From assembly GCF_900110605.1 (NCBI RefSeq), contig NZ_FOFI01000003.1:372001-436000 (forward strand): a DNA stretch of 64,000 bases, given 5' to 3'. Positions 34,065 through 43,683 of this stretch are shown in pieces. The stretch's first letter is position 1, and each line of letters begins with the position of its first letter. The stretch is from Epilithonimonas lactis (GTDB taxonomy: Bacteria; Bacteroidota; Bacteroidia; Flavobacteriales; Weeksellaceae). Below the pieces are notes generated by a model, which saw nothing but the letters and a program-made list of their open reading frames with translations, had not been told where the DNA came from and ran no database searches. The translations under genes were made by a program, and so were the position numbers.

Positions 34065-35207
34065 TTAAAATACCAATATAAAAAGCAGATAAGTAATTCC
34101 TGCAACGATGGCGCTGATCGGAATCGTAAGGATCCAAGCCCAAAGCAAACTTACGGTAATTCCCCATCTTACAGCCGAAACCCTTTTAGTCAATCCAACC
34201 CCGATGATCGCACCTGTAACAGTGTGTGTCGTAGAAACTGGAATCCTCAATTGTTCTGTGATGAAAAGCGTGATAGCACCTGCTGTTTCCGCAGCTACAC
34301 CTTCCAGTGGCGTTACTTTCGTTATCCTGGTTCCCATCGTCTTGATGATCTTCCAACCACCACTCATCGTACCCAAAGCGATTGCTAAGAAAGACACAAC
34401 TGGTACCCAAAGGTAATGTTCTGCAAAGAAGTTAAAACGGTCAGCTTCCGGAATGTTCAGATACAAAGGATCTTTCATCATATTCACGTGGAAATAGATC
34501 ATCGCTGCTCCAATGATTCCCATTACTTTTTGCGCATCATTGGTCCCGTGTCCAAGACTGAATAAAGCTGAAGAAACCAACTGTAATTTCTTGAAAACAC
34601 GTTCCGCCTTATGTGGATTTGCTCTTTTACAGATATTAACGATGATCAAAGTAATGATAATTGATATCGCCATACCGATAAGCGGCGCCATAAAGATGAA
34701 TAGGAAAATTGGGATCACCACTTTGTACTTCACAACATTCTGTGTAAAAAGCTGCACAAATGCTTGGTAGGCCTTTTCGAAGAAAGAATAATCTGGATGT
34801 GTGATGGCGATGACATGATAATCGGTGATCAAAGCGTGCATCAATGCTGCTCCGATGAATCCTCCAATCAAGGTATGCGATGATGAGGACGGAATCCCGA
34901 ACCACCAAGTGAGCAAGTTCCACGCGATCGCAGCGATAAGCCCTGCAAAAATAACCTCAAGTGTGATGAAGTTCTCATCCACGGTCTTGGCAATCGTGTT
35001 ACCAATTTTGAATTCGCCTACAACGTAAGCAGCTATGAAAAACGCGGCAAAATTCCAGAATGCTGCCCAAAGAACAGCTTGAAAAGGCGTCAGTACTTTT
35101 GTAGAAACAATGGTTGCGATAGAGTTGGCTGCATCGTGAAAACCATTGATGTAATCGAATATTAACGCAAGCGCGATAATGACAATTAGTAGAATTGGAA
35201 ATTCCAT
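34065..35207 (-). CDS. PiT family inorganic phosphate transporter
   Basis: The 380-residue polytopic membrane protein has the duplicated PiT signature: N-terminal 'DYINGFHDAANSIATIVSTK' near residue 20 and C-terminal 'PVSTTHTVTGAIIGVGL' near 315, plus 'IPSSSSHTLIGGFIGAALMH' and 'SLGHGTNDAQKVMGII'. It is a low-affinity phosphate (metal-phosphate) symporter driven by H+ or Na+. The DUF47 gene stops 23 bases upstream, a pair seen widely, where the PhoU-like partner modulates the transporter. Confidence 0.92.
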   Translation of the reverse strand: MEFPILLIVIIALALIFDYINGFHDAANSIATIVSTKVLTPFQAVLWAAFWNFAAFFIAAYVVGEFKIGNTIAKTVDENFITLEVIFAGLIAAIAWNLLTWWFGIPSSSSHTLIGGFIGAALMHALITDYHVIAITHPDYSFFEKAYQAFVQLFTQNVVKYKVVIPIFLFIFMAPLIGMAISIIITLIIVNICKRANPHKAERVFKKLQLVSSALFSLGHGTNDAQKVMGIIGAAMIYFHVNMMKDPLYLNIPEADRFNFFAEHYLWVPVVSFLAIALGTMSGGWKIIKTMGTRITKVTPLEGVAAETAGAITLFITEQLRIPVSTTHTVTGAIIGVGLTKRVSAVRWGITVSLLWAWILTIPISAIVAGITYLLFILVF

Positions 35208-35230
35208 TCGTATATTTTTAGATACTGCTT

Positions 35231-35869
35231 TTATGCGTATTTGATAACTATGCTCTCCATCGTGTTGGCAACATCTTCTGCTTTGTCTGTAACGATCTCT
35301 AGATAATCCAAGATCGATTTTTGCTTGATGATCAAAAGCGCGTCATTGGTTTCAAACAACTTTACAATTGCCTGGCTCAAAACATCGTCAGCAATATTCT
35401 CGTAAGAATTGATCTTGATGCAAGATTCTCTCACCTCGTTTGGATTTTTGAAATCTTTCAGGTTCTCCAACGCTTTCTTGATCTCGATACAACATTTGTG
35501 GATCAAAAGAGAAAACTCAGAATACACTTTGTTCTCCGGACTTTTATATAAATAAATATATTTTGCAGAAGCGTAGATGTAATCAGCAATATCATCCAAT
35601 CCAGAAGCCAGATAGTTGATATCCTCTCTGTCAAACGGCGTAATGAAGTTCTCACCTAGTTGTACATAGATCTCGTGAGTCAAATCATCCAATTTATGTT
35701 CGTAATCACTCATTTGATTCAACAATGTTTCATCATTGATATCAAAATCCAGCAAACCGTCGTGAAATGTTTTTGACATCTCCACCAAGTTATCTGCTAC
35801 ACGAAGAAACAGTTCAAAAAAGATTTTATCCTTAGGCTGAAACGCTCTGAAAAGATTACCTATTCCCAT
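35231..35869 (-). CDS. DUF47 (PhoU-like) PiT accessory protein
   Basis: The 212-residue all-helical protein resembles PhoU through the DUF47/Pit-accessory family, with metal-binding-type Glu/Asp patterns such as 'DYEHKLDDLTHEIYVQLGEN' and 'FDREDINYLASGLDDIADYI'. It is the first gene of a two-gene transcript with the PiT phosphate transporter and probably tunes phosphate uptake. Weak promoter-like CATATTTG lies about 20 bases before the ATG. Confidence 0.9.
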   Translation of the reverse strand: MGIGNLFRAFQPKDKIFFELFLRVADNLVEMSKTFHDGLLDFDINDETLLNQMSDYEHKLDDLTHEIYVQLGENFITPFDREDINYLASGLDDIADYIYASAKYIYLYKSPENKVYSEFSLLIHKCCIEIKKALENLKDFKNPNEVRESCIKINSYENIADDVLSQAIVKLFETNDALLIIKQKSILDYLEIVTDKAEDVANTMESIVIKYA

Positions 35870-35958
35870 TATTTTTGTTTAATTTGTGCAAATATGACTA
35901 AAAAACAAAAGGCAATGGAAATTTTTATGTTAATTAATTATTAAGATTAAATAACACA

Positions 35959-35983
35959 AAAACCTGCTGATTAGCAGGCTTTT
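35959..35983 (-). terminator. Terminator after the DeaD-like helicase gene
   Basis: Minus-strand stem CCTGCT/AGCAGG with a 4-base loop and T5 tail, 38 bases after the helicase stop. Confidence 0.7.
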
Positions 35984-36020
35984 ACGTTTTATAAATTTTA
36001 TAAATTTTCGGCTTTTTTGA

Positions 36021-37745
36021 CTATTGAGCTACTTCTGCTCTCATTTCTTTTCCCCGAAACTTCATACTAGTTAATCCATCCATAACTTCATTCTTGTACG
36101 ACTTTTCAATTTCGAAGAAACTGAATTTGTCCAAGATCTCGATCTCACCAATATCCGCTCTTTTCTTAGATTTAGAAGTCGCTTTGTTTATGATCTCCAG
36201 CATGTCCACTTTTTTCAATTGGTCTCTTTTTCCAAGATTGAAGAAGAATCTTACCATATCTTCGTTGTTACGTCTAGGCTTACGGTCTCTACCGCCATCT
36301 CTAGATCCACCACGATCTCCTCTGCCATCTCTGTCTCGGAAAGAACCGCCATCTCTAGAACCTCTATCTCTGTCTCTGCCGTCTCTATCTCTTCTTCCTG
36401 GCTTGTCGTCTCTGCTGTTACCGAATTTCTGATCTGCAAGATCATTGCTATTCTGATAGTAAGTAGCCATTTCCTTCAATTGGAATTGCAATAGTTGGCT
36501 TACCAACTGCTCCTTAGTGAAAGCTGAAAGATCCGGGATCAAACTCTCGTCAAAATCGATAACGTCTACGTGCTCCGTCAATAACTTTTCGAAAACACCG
36601 CCAACTTGCGCTTTAATAATTTCTTTTCCAGTAGGGATTTTTTTCTCAACGATTTCGATCTTGGTTTCAGCCTTGATCTGCTTCATTTTTCTGCTTTCCT
36701 CTGGTTTTGCCAACGTCATCGAGATTCCGTTTTTACCTGCACGTCCTGTTCTTCCACTTCTGTGAACGAAAACTTCCGGATCATCTGGTAAAGAGAAATG
36801 GATCACGTGTGTCAAAGAATCCACATCCAATCCTCTAGCTGCAACGTCTGTCGCTACTAAAATATCGATGTTTTTCAGTCTGAATTTCTTCATTACTGTA
36901 TCTCTTTGCGCCTGAGAAAGATCACCGTGAAGTGCATCTGCCGCGTAACCATTCTGCATCAAGAAGTCTGCAACCTCCTGAGTTTCCATTCTTGTTCTAC
37001 AGAAAATAATGGAATATTGGTTTGGATTAGCGTCGATCAGTCTCTTAAGAGCTTCTTTCTTCTGTCTGTAACCAACCACATAAAATTCGTGCGTGATGTT
37101 TTTCTTCACTTCATTGACAGATCCGATAGTAATTCTATGAGGATTAGTCAAATAATTTTTAGAAATACGTTCCACTTCTTTGCTCATTGTAGCAGAGAAA
37201 AGGAAAGTTTGTTTTGTATCTGGCGTTTCTCTCAATATAGTTTCCAAATCATCTTTGAAACCCATAGAAAGCATTTCGTCAGCTTCGTCTAACACTACCC
37301 ATTGAGCTTCAGAAAAGTCCAATGCTTTTCTGTTGATCATGTCGATCACACGTCCTGGAGTTCCCACGATGATCTGTGGTTTTTCTCTAAGAGATTTGAT
37401 CTGATCCATAATACTGCTACCACCATAGACTGCAGTAGTCTTGATGTCTCTAAGGTATTTAGTATAATTCTTGATGTCTTTGGTAATCTGGAGGCAAAGT
37501 TCTCTAGTAGGGCAAAGCACCAATAATTGGATTTTACGACTCTTGTCGTCTATCATATCCAAAATCGGAAGCGAAAACGCTGCTGTTTTGCCTGTTCCTG
37601 TTGCCGCAAGTGCGATAAGATCGCGAGTATCTGTAGAGATAAAAGGAATAGTCTGTTTTTGGATTTCTGTCGGCTCTACGAAGCCGAGGTCGCCAATCGC
37701 CTGAAGAACTTCAGCGCTAAGATTGGATTCCGTAAATAAATTCAT
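36021..37745 (-). CDS. DEAD-box RNA helicase, DeaD/CsdA-like with DbpA-type RNA-binding domain
   Basis: The 574-residue protein has the helicase core ('EPTEIQKQTIPF', 'AATGTGKTAAF', 'VVLDEADEMLSMGF', 'LFSATM', 'ATDVAARGLDVD', 'HRSGRTGRAG'). A low-complexity Arg/Asp/Gly tract at about 440-485 ('RDRDGRDRDRGSRDGGSFRD') follows, then a DbpA RNA-binding domain ('MVRFFFNLGKRDQLKKVDML' ... 'FRGKEMRAEVAQ'). The RGG-like linker and DbpA domain fit a DeaD helicase for 50S assembly and mRNA turnover in the cold. It has a well-formed promoter and no co-directional partner close by. Confidence 0.9.
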   Translation of the reverse strand: MNLFTESNLSAEVLQAIGDLGFVEPTEIQKQTIPFISTDTRDLIALAATGTGKTAAFSLPILDMIDDKSRKIQLLVLCPTRELCLQITKDIKNYTKYLRDIKTTAVYGGSSIMDQIKSLREKPQIIVGTPGRVIDMINRKALDFSEAQWVVLDEADEMLSMGFKDDLETILRETPDTKQTFLFSATMSKEVERISKNYLTNPHRITIGSVNEVKKNITHEFYVVGYRQKKEALKRLIDANPNQYSIIFCRTRMETQEVADFLMQNGYAADALHGDLSQAQRDTVMKKFRLKNIDILVATDVAARGLDVDSLTHVIHFSLPDDPEVFVHRSGRTGRAGKNGISMTLAKPEESRKMKQIKAETKIEIVEKKIPTGKEIIKAQVGGVFEKLLTEHVDVIDFDESLIPDLSAFTKEQLVSQLLQFQLKEMATYYQNSNDLADQKFGNSRDDKPGRRDRDGRDRDRGSRDGGSFRDRDGRGDRGGSRDGGRDRKPRRNNEDMVRFFFNLGKRDQLKKVDMLEIINKATSKSKKRADIGEIEILDKFSFFEIEKSYKNEVMDGLTSMKFRGKEMRAEVAQ

Positions 37746-37771
37746 TTAAAAAGATCGTCTAATAATTGGTG

Positions 37772-37802
37772 CAAAGATACACTTTTTATTTTTGATAACA
37801 AA
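37772..37802 (-). promoter_or_regulatory. Bacteroidota-type promoter of the DeaD-like gene: TTTG-N19-TAtcTTTG
   Basis: On the minus strand a TTTG (37802-37799), a 19-base spacer and TAtcTTTG (37779-37772) match the -33/-7 consensus and spacing. The -7 box is 26 bases before the ATG. Confidence 0.65.
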
Positions 37803-37858
37803 ATGACTTCTTTTTTAACGATTCCTTATTACGGAAAATTAATATTGGAATATTCGAT

Positions 37859-39094
37859 TTATAAAGTCTCGGTCTTTTTCAAATACAAATTCCTATTCGT
37901 TTTAAAATAGATAAAATAGGCGACCAAAAAAAGTTGGTACCATTCAAAATCAAGTTTGAATCTGGTCATGGCCGCATGTCCTATCGTGTAAGGTAAAGTA
38001 AAATTAGCAAATAAGACAAGTGTAAAGATCAATAGAAACAAATGACGTCTTTTATACATTTCTATCATGGCCAATATTGACATAATATTAATAACAATCA
38101 CGTAGAGTTTGCGACCTAGTAATATCGATAAAGAATTGTCATAAAAATATCTGGACGGCACATACCACAACATCAATGCATTTGCGAAAGCCTTTCGAAC
38201 AGAGATATATCGGTCATTTTTTTCAAGTTCCTTGACTTCCTTTTTGTAAAATGCCTCCATCGTGAATTCATCTGTTTTGGAACGTCGTCTTTTGATCTCC
38301 TCTCCTTTTTCAAATGGTATTTTTTGCAAAGATTCGAAAATTTGCACTTCGGAAAAATAACCAAAATGTATGTTTTGCCACACTGGCGTCTTTGCAATGA
38401 TCAACTTATCAAAAACGACATAATTACGGATCACCCAAGGCGAATATAAAATACCAACGGTGCAAATTATAAAGAAGAACTGTTTCAATTTTACCTTCTT
38501 AAAAATCAACAAAGAAAACAATAAAACAATTGAAAACGGAACTGCAATGACCTGAGTCAGGAAAAGCAAAGTTGTACTGATAGCTAGAATTATTGATCTT
38601 CTGCTCAAACTCCCTTTTTCCCAGATAAGCAAAAACCAGAACAGAAAATTGAGAAAAATAATGATAAAAACATTCGTGATCTCCAGAGTATTGGAATAGA
38701 AAAAGTAAGCTGGCGATAAGATAAAAAGATAGCTCGTGACAAGACCGATCATTAGCTTATCAAAGATCTTCGAAATCGAAATGATCAATAATGGAATCAA
38801 AAAATAAATGAGATGCTGAAAAATGATGACAGCCGCCATCGCATGATCGCCAAAAATTTTTATGAAAATCGACAATAAAATTGGATACAAAGGAAGCTTG
38901 TAAGCCGTAGGACCAAGATTGATATATTCAGAATAGACATTGTATTTCGCTAGATTGTTGGCGATGCTCCAATCTTCAAAGGTCAATCCTTCAAAACCAT
39001 GCAATGACGAATAAAATATTTTGGCGCACAGAACCAGAATATTGAATAAAATAAATATTTTTTGCTGAAGGAAAAATCGAATTACTTTTTTCAC
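37859..39094 (-). CDS. Polytopic membrane protein, GT39/ArnT-like glycosyltransferase candidate
   Basis: The 411-residue protein has about nine hydrophobic helices. An N-terminal first luminal loop ('GFEGLTFEDWSIANNLAKYN' and 'YSEYINLGPTAYKLPLYPI') resembles the acidic loop and 'PxYPxL' motif of GT-C/PMT-type glycosyltransferases. The central helices are rich in Phe and Ile. No sugar donor can be named; such proteins use polyprenyl-phosphate sugars. It starts 32 bases after the serine dehydratase gene stop, on the same strand. Family assignment is tentative. Confidence 0.6.
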   Translation of the reverse strand: MKKVIRFFLQQKIFILFNILVLCAKIFYSSLHGFEGLTFEDWSIANNLAKYNVYSEYINLGPTAYKLPLYPILLSIFIKIFGDHAMAAVIIFQHLIYFLIPLLIISISKIFDKLMIGLVTSYLFILSPAYFFYSNTLEITNVFIIIFLNFLFWFLLIWEKGSLSRRSIILAISTTLLFLTQVIAVPFSIVLLFSLLIFKKVKLKQFFFIICTVGILYSPWVIRNYVVFDKLIIAKTPVWQNIHFGYFSEVQIFESLQKIPFEKGEEIKRRRSKTDEFTMEAFYKKEVKELEKNDRYISVRKAFANALMLWYVPSRYFYDNSLSILLGRKLYVIVINIMSILAMIEMYKRRHLFLLIFTLVLFANFTLPYTIGHAAMTRFKLDFEWYQLFLVAYFIYFKTNRNLYLKKTETL

Positions 39095-39126
39095 AATTTA
39101 AATTTAGCCAAAAAAATTCAAATATA

Positions 39127-40545
39127 TTAGCATTCCGCAACATTCACCGCCACAGCCAAACCACCTTCCGAGGTTTCTTTGTATTTCGAATTCATGTCCA
39201 ACGCCGTTTCCCACATTGACTTGATAACACTGTCCAAAGAGACTTTCGCTTTCGAAGGATCGCCATCTAACGCCAAAGATGCTGCTGTGATTGCTTTCAT
39301 CGCACCCATAGAATTTCTTTCTATGCAAGGAATTTGAACAAGTCCGCCAATTGGGTCGCAAGTCAGTCCTAGATGATGTTCCATTGCGATTTCTGCGGCC
39401 ATCAAAACTTGGGCTGGTGTTCCACCCGAAATCTCTGTAAGTCCAGCTGCTGCCATTGCGGACGAAACGCCCACTTCTGCCTGACAGCCACCCATTGCAG
39501 CAGAAATAGTTGCATTTTTTTTGAATAAAGTTCCAATTTCACCTGCAACCAATAGGAATCTGATAATATCTTCCTCAGAATTAAATTCAGTAAAAACCTG
39601 CGAATACATCAGAACTGCTGGAATCACACCACTTGCGCCGTTTGTAGGTGCCGTGATAATTCTTCCGAAAGAGGCATTTTCTTCATTGACAGCGAGTGCA
39701 AAACAAGAAACCCATTTTGTCACAGAACTGAAGGTTTTCTGGTCGCTTTTCACCATTTCGAACCACTCGTTCTTGTTTTTGTAAATCTGGGTTCCTAGGA
39801 GTTTTTCATTCATTTCAGAAGCTCGTCTTGTGACGTTGAGTCCGCCTGGTAAAATTCCTTTTTTGTTGATGCTTTTGTAAACGCAATCTTTGATGTTTTC
39901 CCAGATTTCCAATGCTTTCTGGCGCGTTTCTTCGTGCGTTCTCCAGGATTCTTCGTTTTGAAAAACCAAGTCTGAGATTTTATTAAGCTTGAGTTTATCA
40001 ATATATTTCAGAATGTCGCTACCGTGATGACAAGGATAAAGCGTGCGGACACAACGGTCTTCCATCGAATTATCTTCGGTAGTGGCAACAAATCCGCCTC
40101 CAACGGAATAATAATCCTGACTGAAAACTTCACCATTTTCGAAAACCACTTTGAAAATCATCCCGTTTGGATGAAAATCGAGGGATTTTTCTTTGTTAAG
40201 GATTAAATGATGACCATAAATAAATGGCAACCAAATCTCTCCGCCAAGATGGATTTTTTGTTCTGATTTTATTTTATCAATTTTCTCATCAATCTTATTG
40301 GTATCAATCGTTCGGAAGTTTTCTCCGCTGAGGCCGAGCATTCCTGCAATATCGGTTCCGTGACCAACGCCAGTTTTTGCCAATGAGCCGAAGAATTCCA
40401 CAAAAACTTCCTTCACTTCCTGCAAAGAATGATTGCGCTTGACCAAATCCAAAAACATCTTGGATGCGTTCCAAGGTCCCATTGTGTGGGAAGATGATGG
40501 TCCGATTCCGATTTTTATAATATCAAAAACACTGATAGATTCCAT
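39127..40545 (-). CDS. sdaA: L-serine ammonia-lyase (iron-sulfur, single chain)
   Basis: Deaminates L-serine to pyruvate and ammonia with a [4Fe-4S] cluster. The 472-residue chain joins the beta domain ('IGIGPSSSHTMGPWNASKMF') and alpha domain. The alpha domain has 'RIITAPTNGASGVIPAVLMY', 'MGGCQAEVGVSSAMAAAGL', 'GLTCDPIGGLVQIPCIERNS' (Cys ligands) and a C-terminal Cys 'VAVNVAEC', which in this family occupies the active site as a tail. Length and domain order are normal. Confidence 0.93.
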   Translation of the reverse strand: MESISVFDIIKIGIGPSSSHTMGPWNASKMFLDLVKRNHSLQEVKEVFVEFFGSLAKTGVGHGTDIAGMLGLSGENFRTIDTNKIDEKIDKIKSEQKIHLGGEIWLPFIYGHHLILNKEKSLDFHPNGMIFKVVFENGEVFSQDYYSVGGGFVATTEDNSMEDRCVRTLYPCHHGSDILKYIDKLKLNKISDLVFQNEESWRTHEETRQKALEIWENIKDCVYKSINKKGILPGGLNVTRRASEMNEKLLGTQIYKNKNEWFEMVKSDQKTFSSVTKWVSCFALAVNEENASFGRIITAPTNGASGVIPAVLMYSQVFTEFNSEEDIIRFLLVAGEIGTLFKKNATISAAMGGCQAEVGVSSAMAAAGLTEISGGTPAQVLMAAEIAMEHHLGLTCDPIGGLVQIPCIERNSMGAMKAITAASLALDGDPSKAKVSLDSVIKSMWETALDMNSKYKETSEGGLAVAVNVAEC

Positions 40546-40943
40546 TAAGAAAAATTGATTGCGGTAAAAGTAATTGATTTTTGAAGTCTATGCAATTCGT
40601 CGTAAAAAATAGCGTTAAATCAAGCATCAATTAAAAATTACGATTTGAATATTAATCAACAAAATACATTATTTAAATGAATATAAAATATCAATTAGCC
40701 AAATATCATGAAAATAATTTAATTTTCATTTTATCGCATCAATATTTTATTTAACTTAGATAAGCGTTTATTTTTCAACGACTTCACTTGAGTAAATTAT
40801 ATTTTTCACCTTTAATTCTAAGTTTTATTGATTCAAAAATCAAATTATCATTAATGAAAAAAAATTAGAAATAGAAGATGATGTAAAATCGAATGCAAAA
40901 AGTGGGAAAATCACTTCAAAAAAATAACCATAAAACTAAACCA
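40546..40943. other. AT-rich intergenic gap between sdaA and the prolyl oligopeptidase
   Basis: About 400 bases divergent between the two genes. It is strongly AT-rich with many A/T runs. Apart from the sdaA promoter-like boxes I see no ORF, hairpin, repeat copy or RNA gene. The AT-richness is compatible with a regulatory or horizontally acquired junction, but there is no direct sign of either. Confidence 0.5.
40565..40595 (-). promoter_or_regulatory. Possible sdaA promoter: TTG-N20-TActTTTa
   Basis: The minus-strand -7-like box TACTTTTA differs from the consensus only in the last base. It has a TTG 20 bases upstream and lies 19 bases before the sdaA ATG. Confidence 0.35.
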
Positions 40944-43097
40944 ATGAAAATTCAAATTCTTGCTTTCTCTGCTATCATAGTAGCAACAAGCACCTTAAAA
41001 GCTCAATATCAATATCCCAAATCAAAAACAGTGGATGTTGTAGAAACGCATTGGGGAATGAAAATCAATGACCCGTACCGTTGGATTGAGGATATCAAAA
41101 ATCCTGAAGTCATCAACTGGTTCAAAGCGCAATCGGAATACACCAATTCTCAATTGGCAAAAATGCCAGGGCAGGAAAAATTAGTCCAAGAATTCCGAGA
41201 CCTGGATGCGATGCGCTCTGTGCGTTACAATCCTGTTGCAAAAGCTGGCGGACTGTCCTTTTATGATAAAAGTCTGCCCGGCGAGCAGGTGAATAAGTTT
41301 TATTCTAAAGACATCAAAACAGGAAAAGAAACCTTGATATTTGACCCGCAAACCCACGTGGCAGGTAAGACATTTGACTTTGAAACCTTTGTTAGCAATG
41401 ATGGTTCGCGCATTCTATTTTCTCTGAGTGAGGCGGGAAATGAAGTGAGTGATTTGCATATTTATGATGTGAAATCAGGAAAATTTTTACCCGAAATCAT
41501 TCCTTTGGCGCTTGGCCCATCGTTCGTTTCGGGAAGCAACGACCAAATCACGTACACACAACTGAAAAATTACGATGTGCACGACCCAGAAACGATGCTG
41601 AATATGCCGTGTAAAATTCACATTGTTGGAACGCCGGTTTCATCGGACAAAATTGTAATCAGCGCAACGACGCATCCAGATTTTGGTCTGCAACCGCAGG
41701 AAATGCCGAGCTTGATGACTTTTGAAAATTCTCCTTATCTATTCTTGGTAAAATTAACGGTTGAAAAAAATCTCACCATCTATTTTGCTCCCAAATCTGA
41801 ACTGAATCAAACCAAAATCAATTGGAAACCTCTGACCTCAGCGTCTGACGAAGTTCAAAACATCATTGCTTACGGAAACGATTTGTACTTGCTTTCGGCC
41901 AAAGGAAATCCTCATTTTAATATTCTCAAAACCAATTTACAAAACCCGGACTTGAAGAAGGCAGAAATTGTTTTCAAAGGAAATCCAGAATGGAAAATTT
42001 CCAAAATATATTCGGCCAAAGATTTTATCATCATCAATAAAAGTAAAAATGAATTAATCATCAAACAATCCTTTTATGATTTGAAGACGGGAAAAATCTC
42101 ATCACCAGAAATCAATTTGCAAGGAAATATCAAAGCGAGAAATATCTCCACGCAAGACAATGAAATATTGCTTGTGAACAGTGGTTGGAATATTCCCAAT
42201 CAATTTTCAACCTTTGATTTGGAAACAGAGAAGATGACCAAAAATCCATTTGAAATCATTTACAAAATGCCCTTCGTCAAAAATCTGGTTGTGGAAGAAA
42301 TTGAGGTGCGTTCACACGACGGCGCGATGGTTCCTCTGAGCATCATCTACGACAAAACCAAGGTACAGCGCGACGGAAAGAGCATCGGCTATATGTATGG
42401 CTACGGTTCTTATGGCACTTCGCTCACGCCGACTTTCCGTACGGAATTCATTCCACTACTAACAAAAGGAACCGTGATTGCCGTTGCGCACATACGTGGC
42501 GGTGGTGAAAAAGGCAACGACTGGCATTTGGGCGGAAAGAAAACGAACAAACCAAATACCTGGAAAGATTTCAATGCCTGTGCAGAATATTTGATTCAGA
42601 ATAAATATGTTTCTGCTAAAAAATTGGCAATTACTGGCGGAAGCGCAGGCGGAATATTAATCGGGCGTGCAATAACAGAGCGACCAGATTTGTACAGAGT
42701 TGCAATCCCAGAAGTAGGAATGATGAACACCTTGCGTGCTGAATTTGACCCCAATGGTCCTGGAAATATTGCAGAATTTGGAACAATCAAAGATGAAACG
42801 GAATTCAAATCTTTGTTGGAAATGGATGCGTACCACCACATCAAAAAAGGTGAAAATTATCCTGCAATTCTGGTTACAACAGGTTTCAATGACCCAAGAG
42901 TGGCAAGTTACAATCCAGCAAAATTTGCAGGTAAAATGCAAAATGAAAATGGCTCCAAAAATCCCGTTTTCTTAGATGTGAATTACAATGCTGGACATTT
43001 TGGAGGCAGTACAAAAGATGAATATTTCAAAGAAGAATCTAAGAAAATCGCTTTTATCCTTTGGCAATGTGGACATCCGGATTTTCAAATTAAATAA
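40944..43097 (+). CDS. Prolyl oligopeptidase (S9A)
   Basis: The 717-residue protein has a signal peptide (MKIQILAFSAIIVATSTLKA), so it acts in the periplasm or outside. An N-terminal 'DPYRWIEDIKNPEVINWFKA' segment and seven-blade propeller are followed by the alpha/beta-hydrolase domain: 'AVAHIRGGGEKGNDWH', Ser in 'TGGSAGGILIGRA', Asp in 'VTTGFNDPRVASYN' and His in 'NYNAGHFGGS'. It cleaves short peptides after proline. The open frame continues upstream to 40893 but ATG 40944 starts the signal. The cupin gene follows after 34 bases. Confidence 0.92.
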   Translation: MKIQILAFSAIIVATSTLKAQYQYPKSKTVDVVETHWGMKINDPYRWIEDIKNPEVINWFKAQSEYTNSQLAKMPGQEKLVQEFRDLDAMRSVRYNPVAKAGGLSFYDKSLPGEQVNKFYSKDIKTGKETLIFDPQTHVAGKTFDFETFVSNDGSRILFSLSEAGNEVSDLHIYDVKSGKFLPEIIPLALGPSFVSGSNDQITYTQLKNYDVHDPETMLNMPCKIHIVGTPVSSDKIVISATTHPDFGLQPQEMPSLMTFENSPYLFLVKLTVEKNLTIYFAPKSELNQTKINWKPLTSASDEVQNIIAYGNDLYLLSAKGNPHFNILKTNLQNPDLKKAEIVFKGNPEWKISKIYSAKDFIIINKSKNELIIKQSFYDLKTGKISSPEINLQGNIKARNISTQDNEILLVNSGWNIPNQFSTFDLETEKMTKNPFEIIYKMPFVKNLVVEEIEVRSHDGAMVPLSIIYDKTKVQRDGKSIGYMYGYGSYGTSLTPTFRTEFIPLLTKGTVIAVAHIRGGGEKGNDWHLGGKKTNKPNTWKDFNACAEYLIQNKYVSAKKLAITGGSAGGILIGRAITERPDLYRVAIPEVGMMNTLRAEFDPNGPGNIAEFGTIKDETEFKSLLEMDAYHHIKKGENYPAILVTTGFNDPRVASYNPAKFAGKMQNENGSKNPVFLDVNYNAGHFGGSTKDEYFKEESKKIAFILWQCGHPDFQIK

Positions 43098-43131
43098 AAA
43101 AAAAAATCTTATAACCCTAAACTCAAACACA

Positions 43132-43677
43132 ATGAAACGAAAAAAATTTATCGCAAGTGCTTTGCTGGCAATACCGACACTTTCGTTTGCTGGCATCATC
43201 AATTTTGACCGTAAAAAAACCAATATTGACCAAGCTCCAAAAAAAGGAATTGTCATACGAGCGGACGAAAGCAGGTTTAATGGAAAACTTACAAAACCCA
43301 AAGATGCTTTTTTGCATTGCAAGGTTTCCTCGGTGGACACGCAGGAAGGCTTATTCATCCAAACCTCGACGCCCAAGATTTTCGAACGGATTGGCGGTCC
43401 GCCACCGCATATTCACAAGTACGAAGACGAAACCATTTACGTCGTTTCGGGTGAATTTGTCGTGCACATCGAAGGCGAGGATTTCAAAGTGAAAACCGGC
43501 GACACGGCTTTTATTCCGAGAGGAACTTTGCACACCATCATCAATCCAATTGAAAATAATCCTGGAACTGTGGTCGTCATTTGTTCACCGGCTCCTAAAA
43601 AAGTGGAAGATTTCTTCGGTTATATCAGTGAAAATGGAACCATTTCGCCAGACATTATTCCGGAAGGTTGGGATTAA
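43132..43677 (+). CDS. Exported cupin domain protein
   Basis: The 181-residue protein has a twin-basic start and export signal (MKRKKFIASALLAIPTLSFA). A cupin_2 barrel shows 'GGPPPHIHKYEDETIYVVSG' with the His-x-His...Glu metal ligands, followed by 'EFVVHIEG' and 'GDTAFIPRGTLHTIIN' with the final His. It may be a small-molecule dioxygenase or isomerase, or just a binding protein. Substrate unknown. ATG 43132 was chosen over the longer frame (to 42988), which would overlap the peptidase gene without a signal. Confidence 0.8.
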   Translation: MKRKKFIASALLAIPTLSFAGIINFDRKKTNIDQAPKKGIVIRADESRFNGKLTKPKDAFLHCKVSSVDTQEGLFIQTSTPKIFERIGGPPPHIHKYEDETIYVVSGEFVVHIEGEDFKVKTGDTAFIPRGTLHTIINPIENNPGTVVVICSPAPKKVEDFFGYISENGTISPDIIPEGWD

Positions 43678-43683
43678 TTTTCA

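Noticed and set aside
40546-40943. tRNA, riboswitch or small RNA in the AT-rich gap
   Set aside because: No cloverleaf, strong stem or GC-rich block; only A/T runs and a weak promoter.
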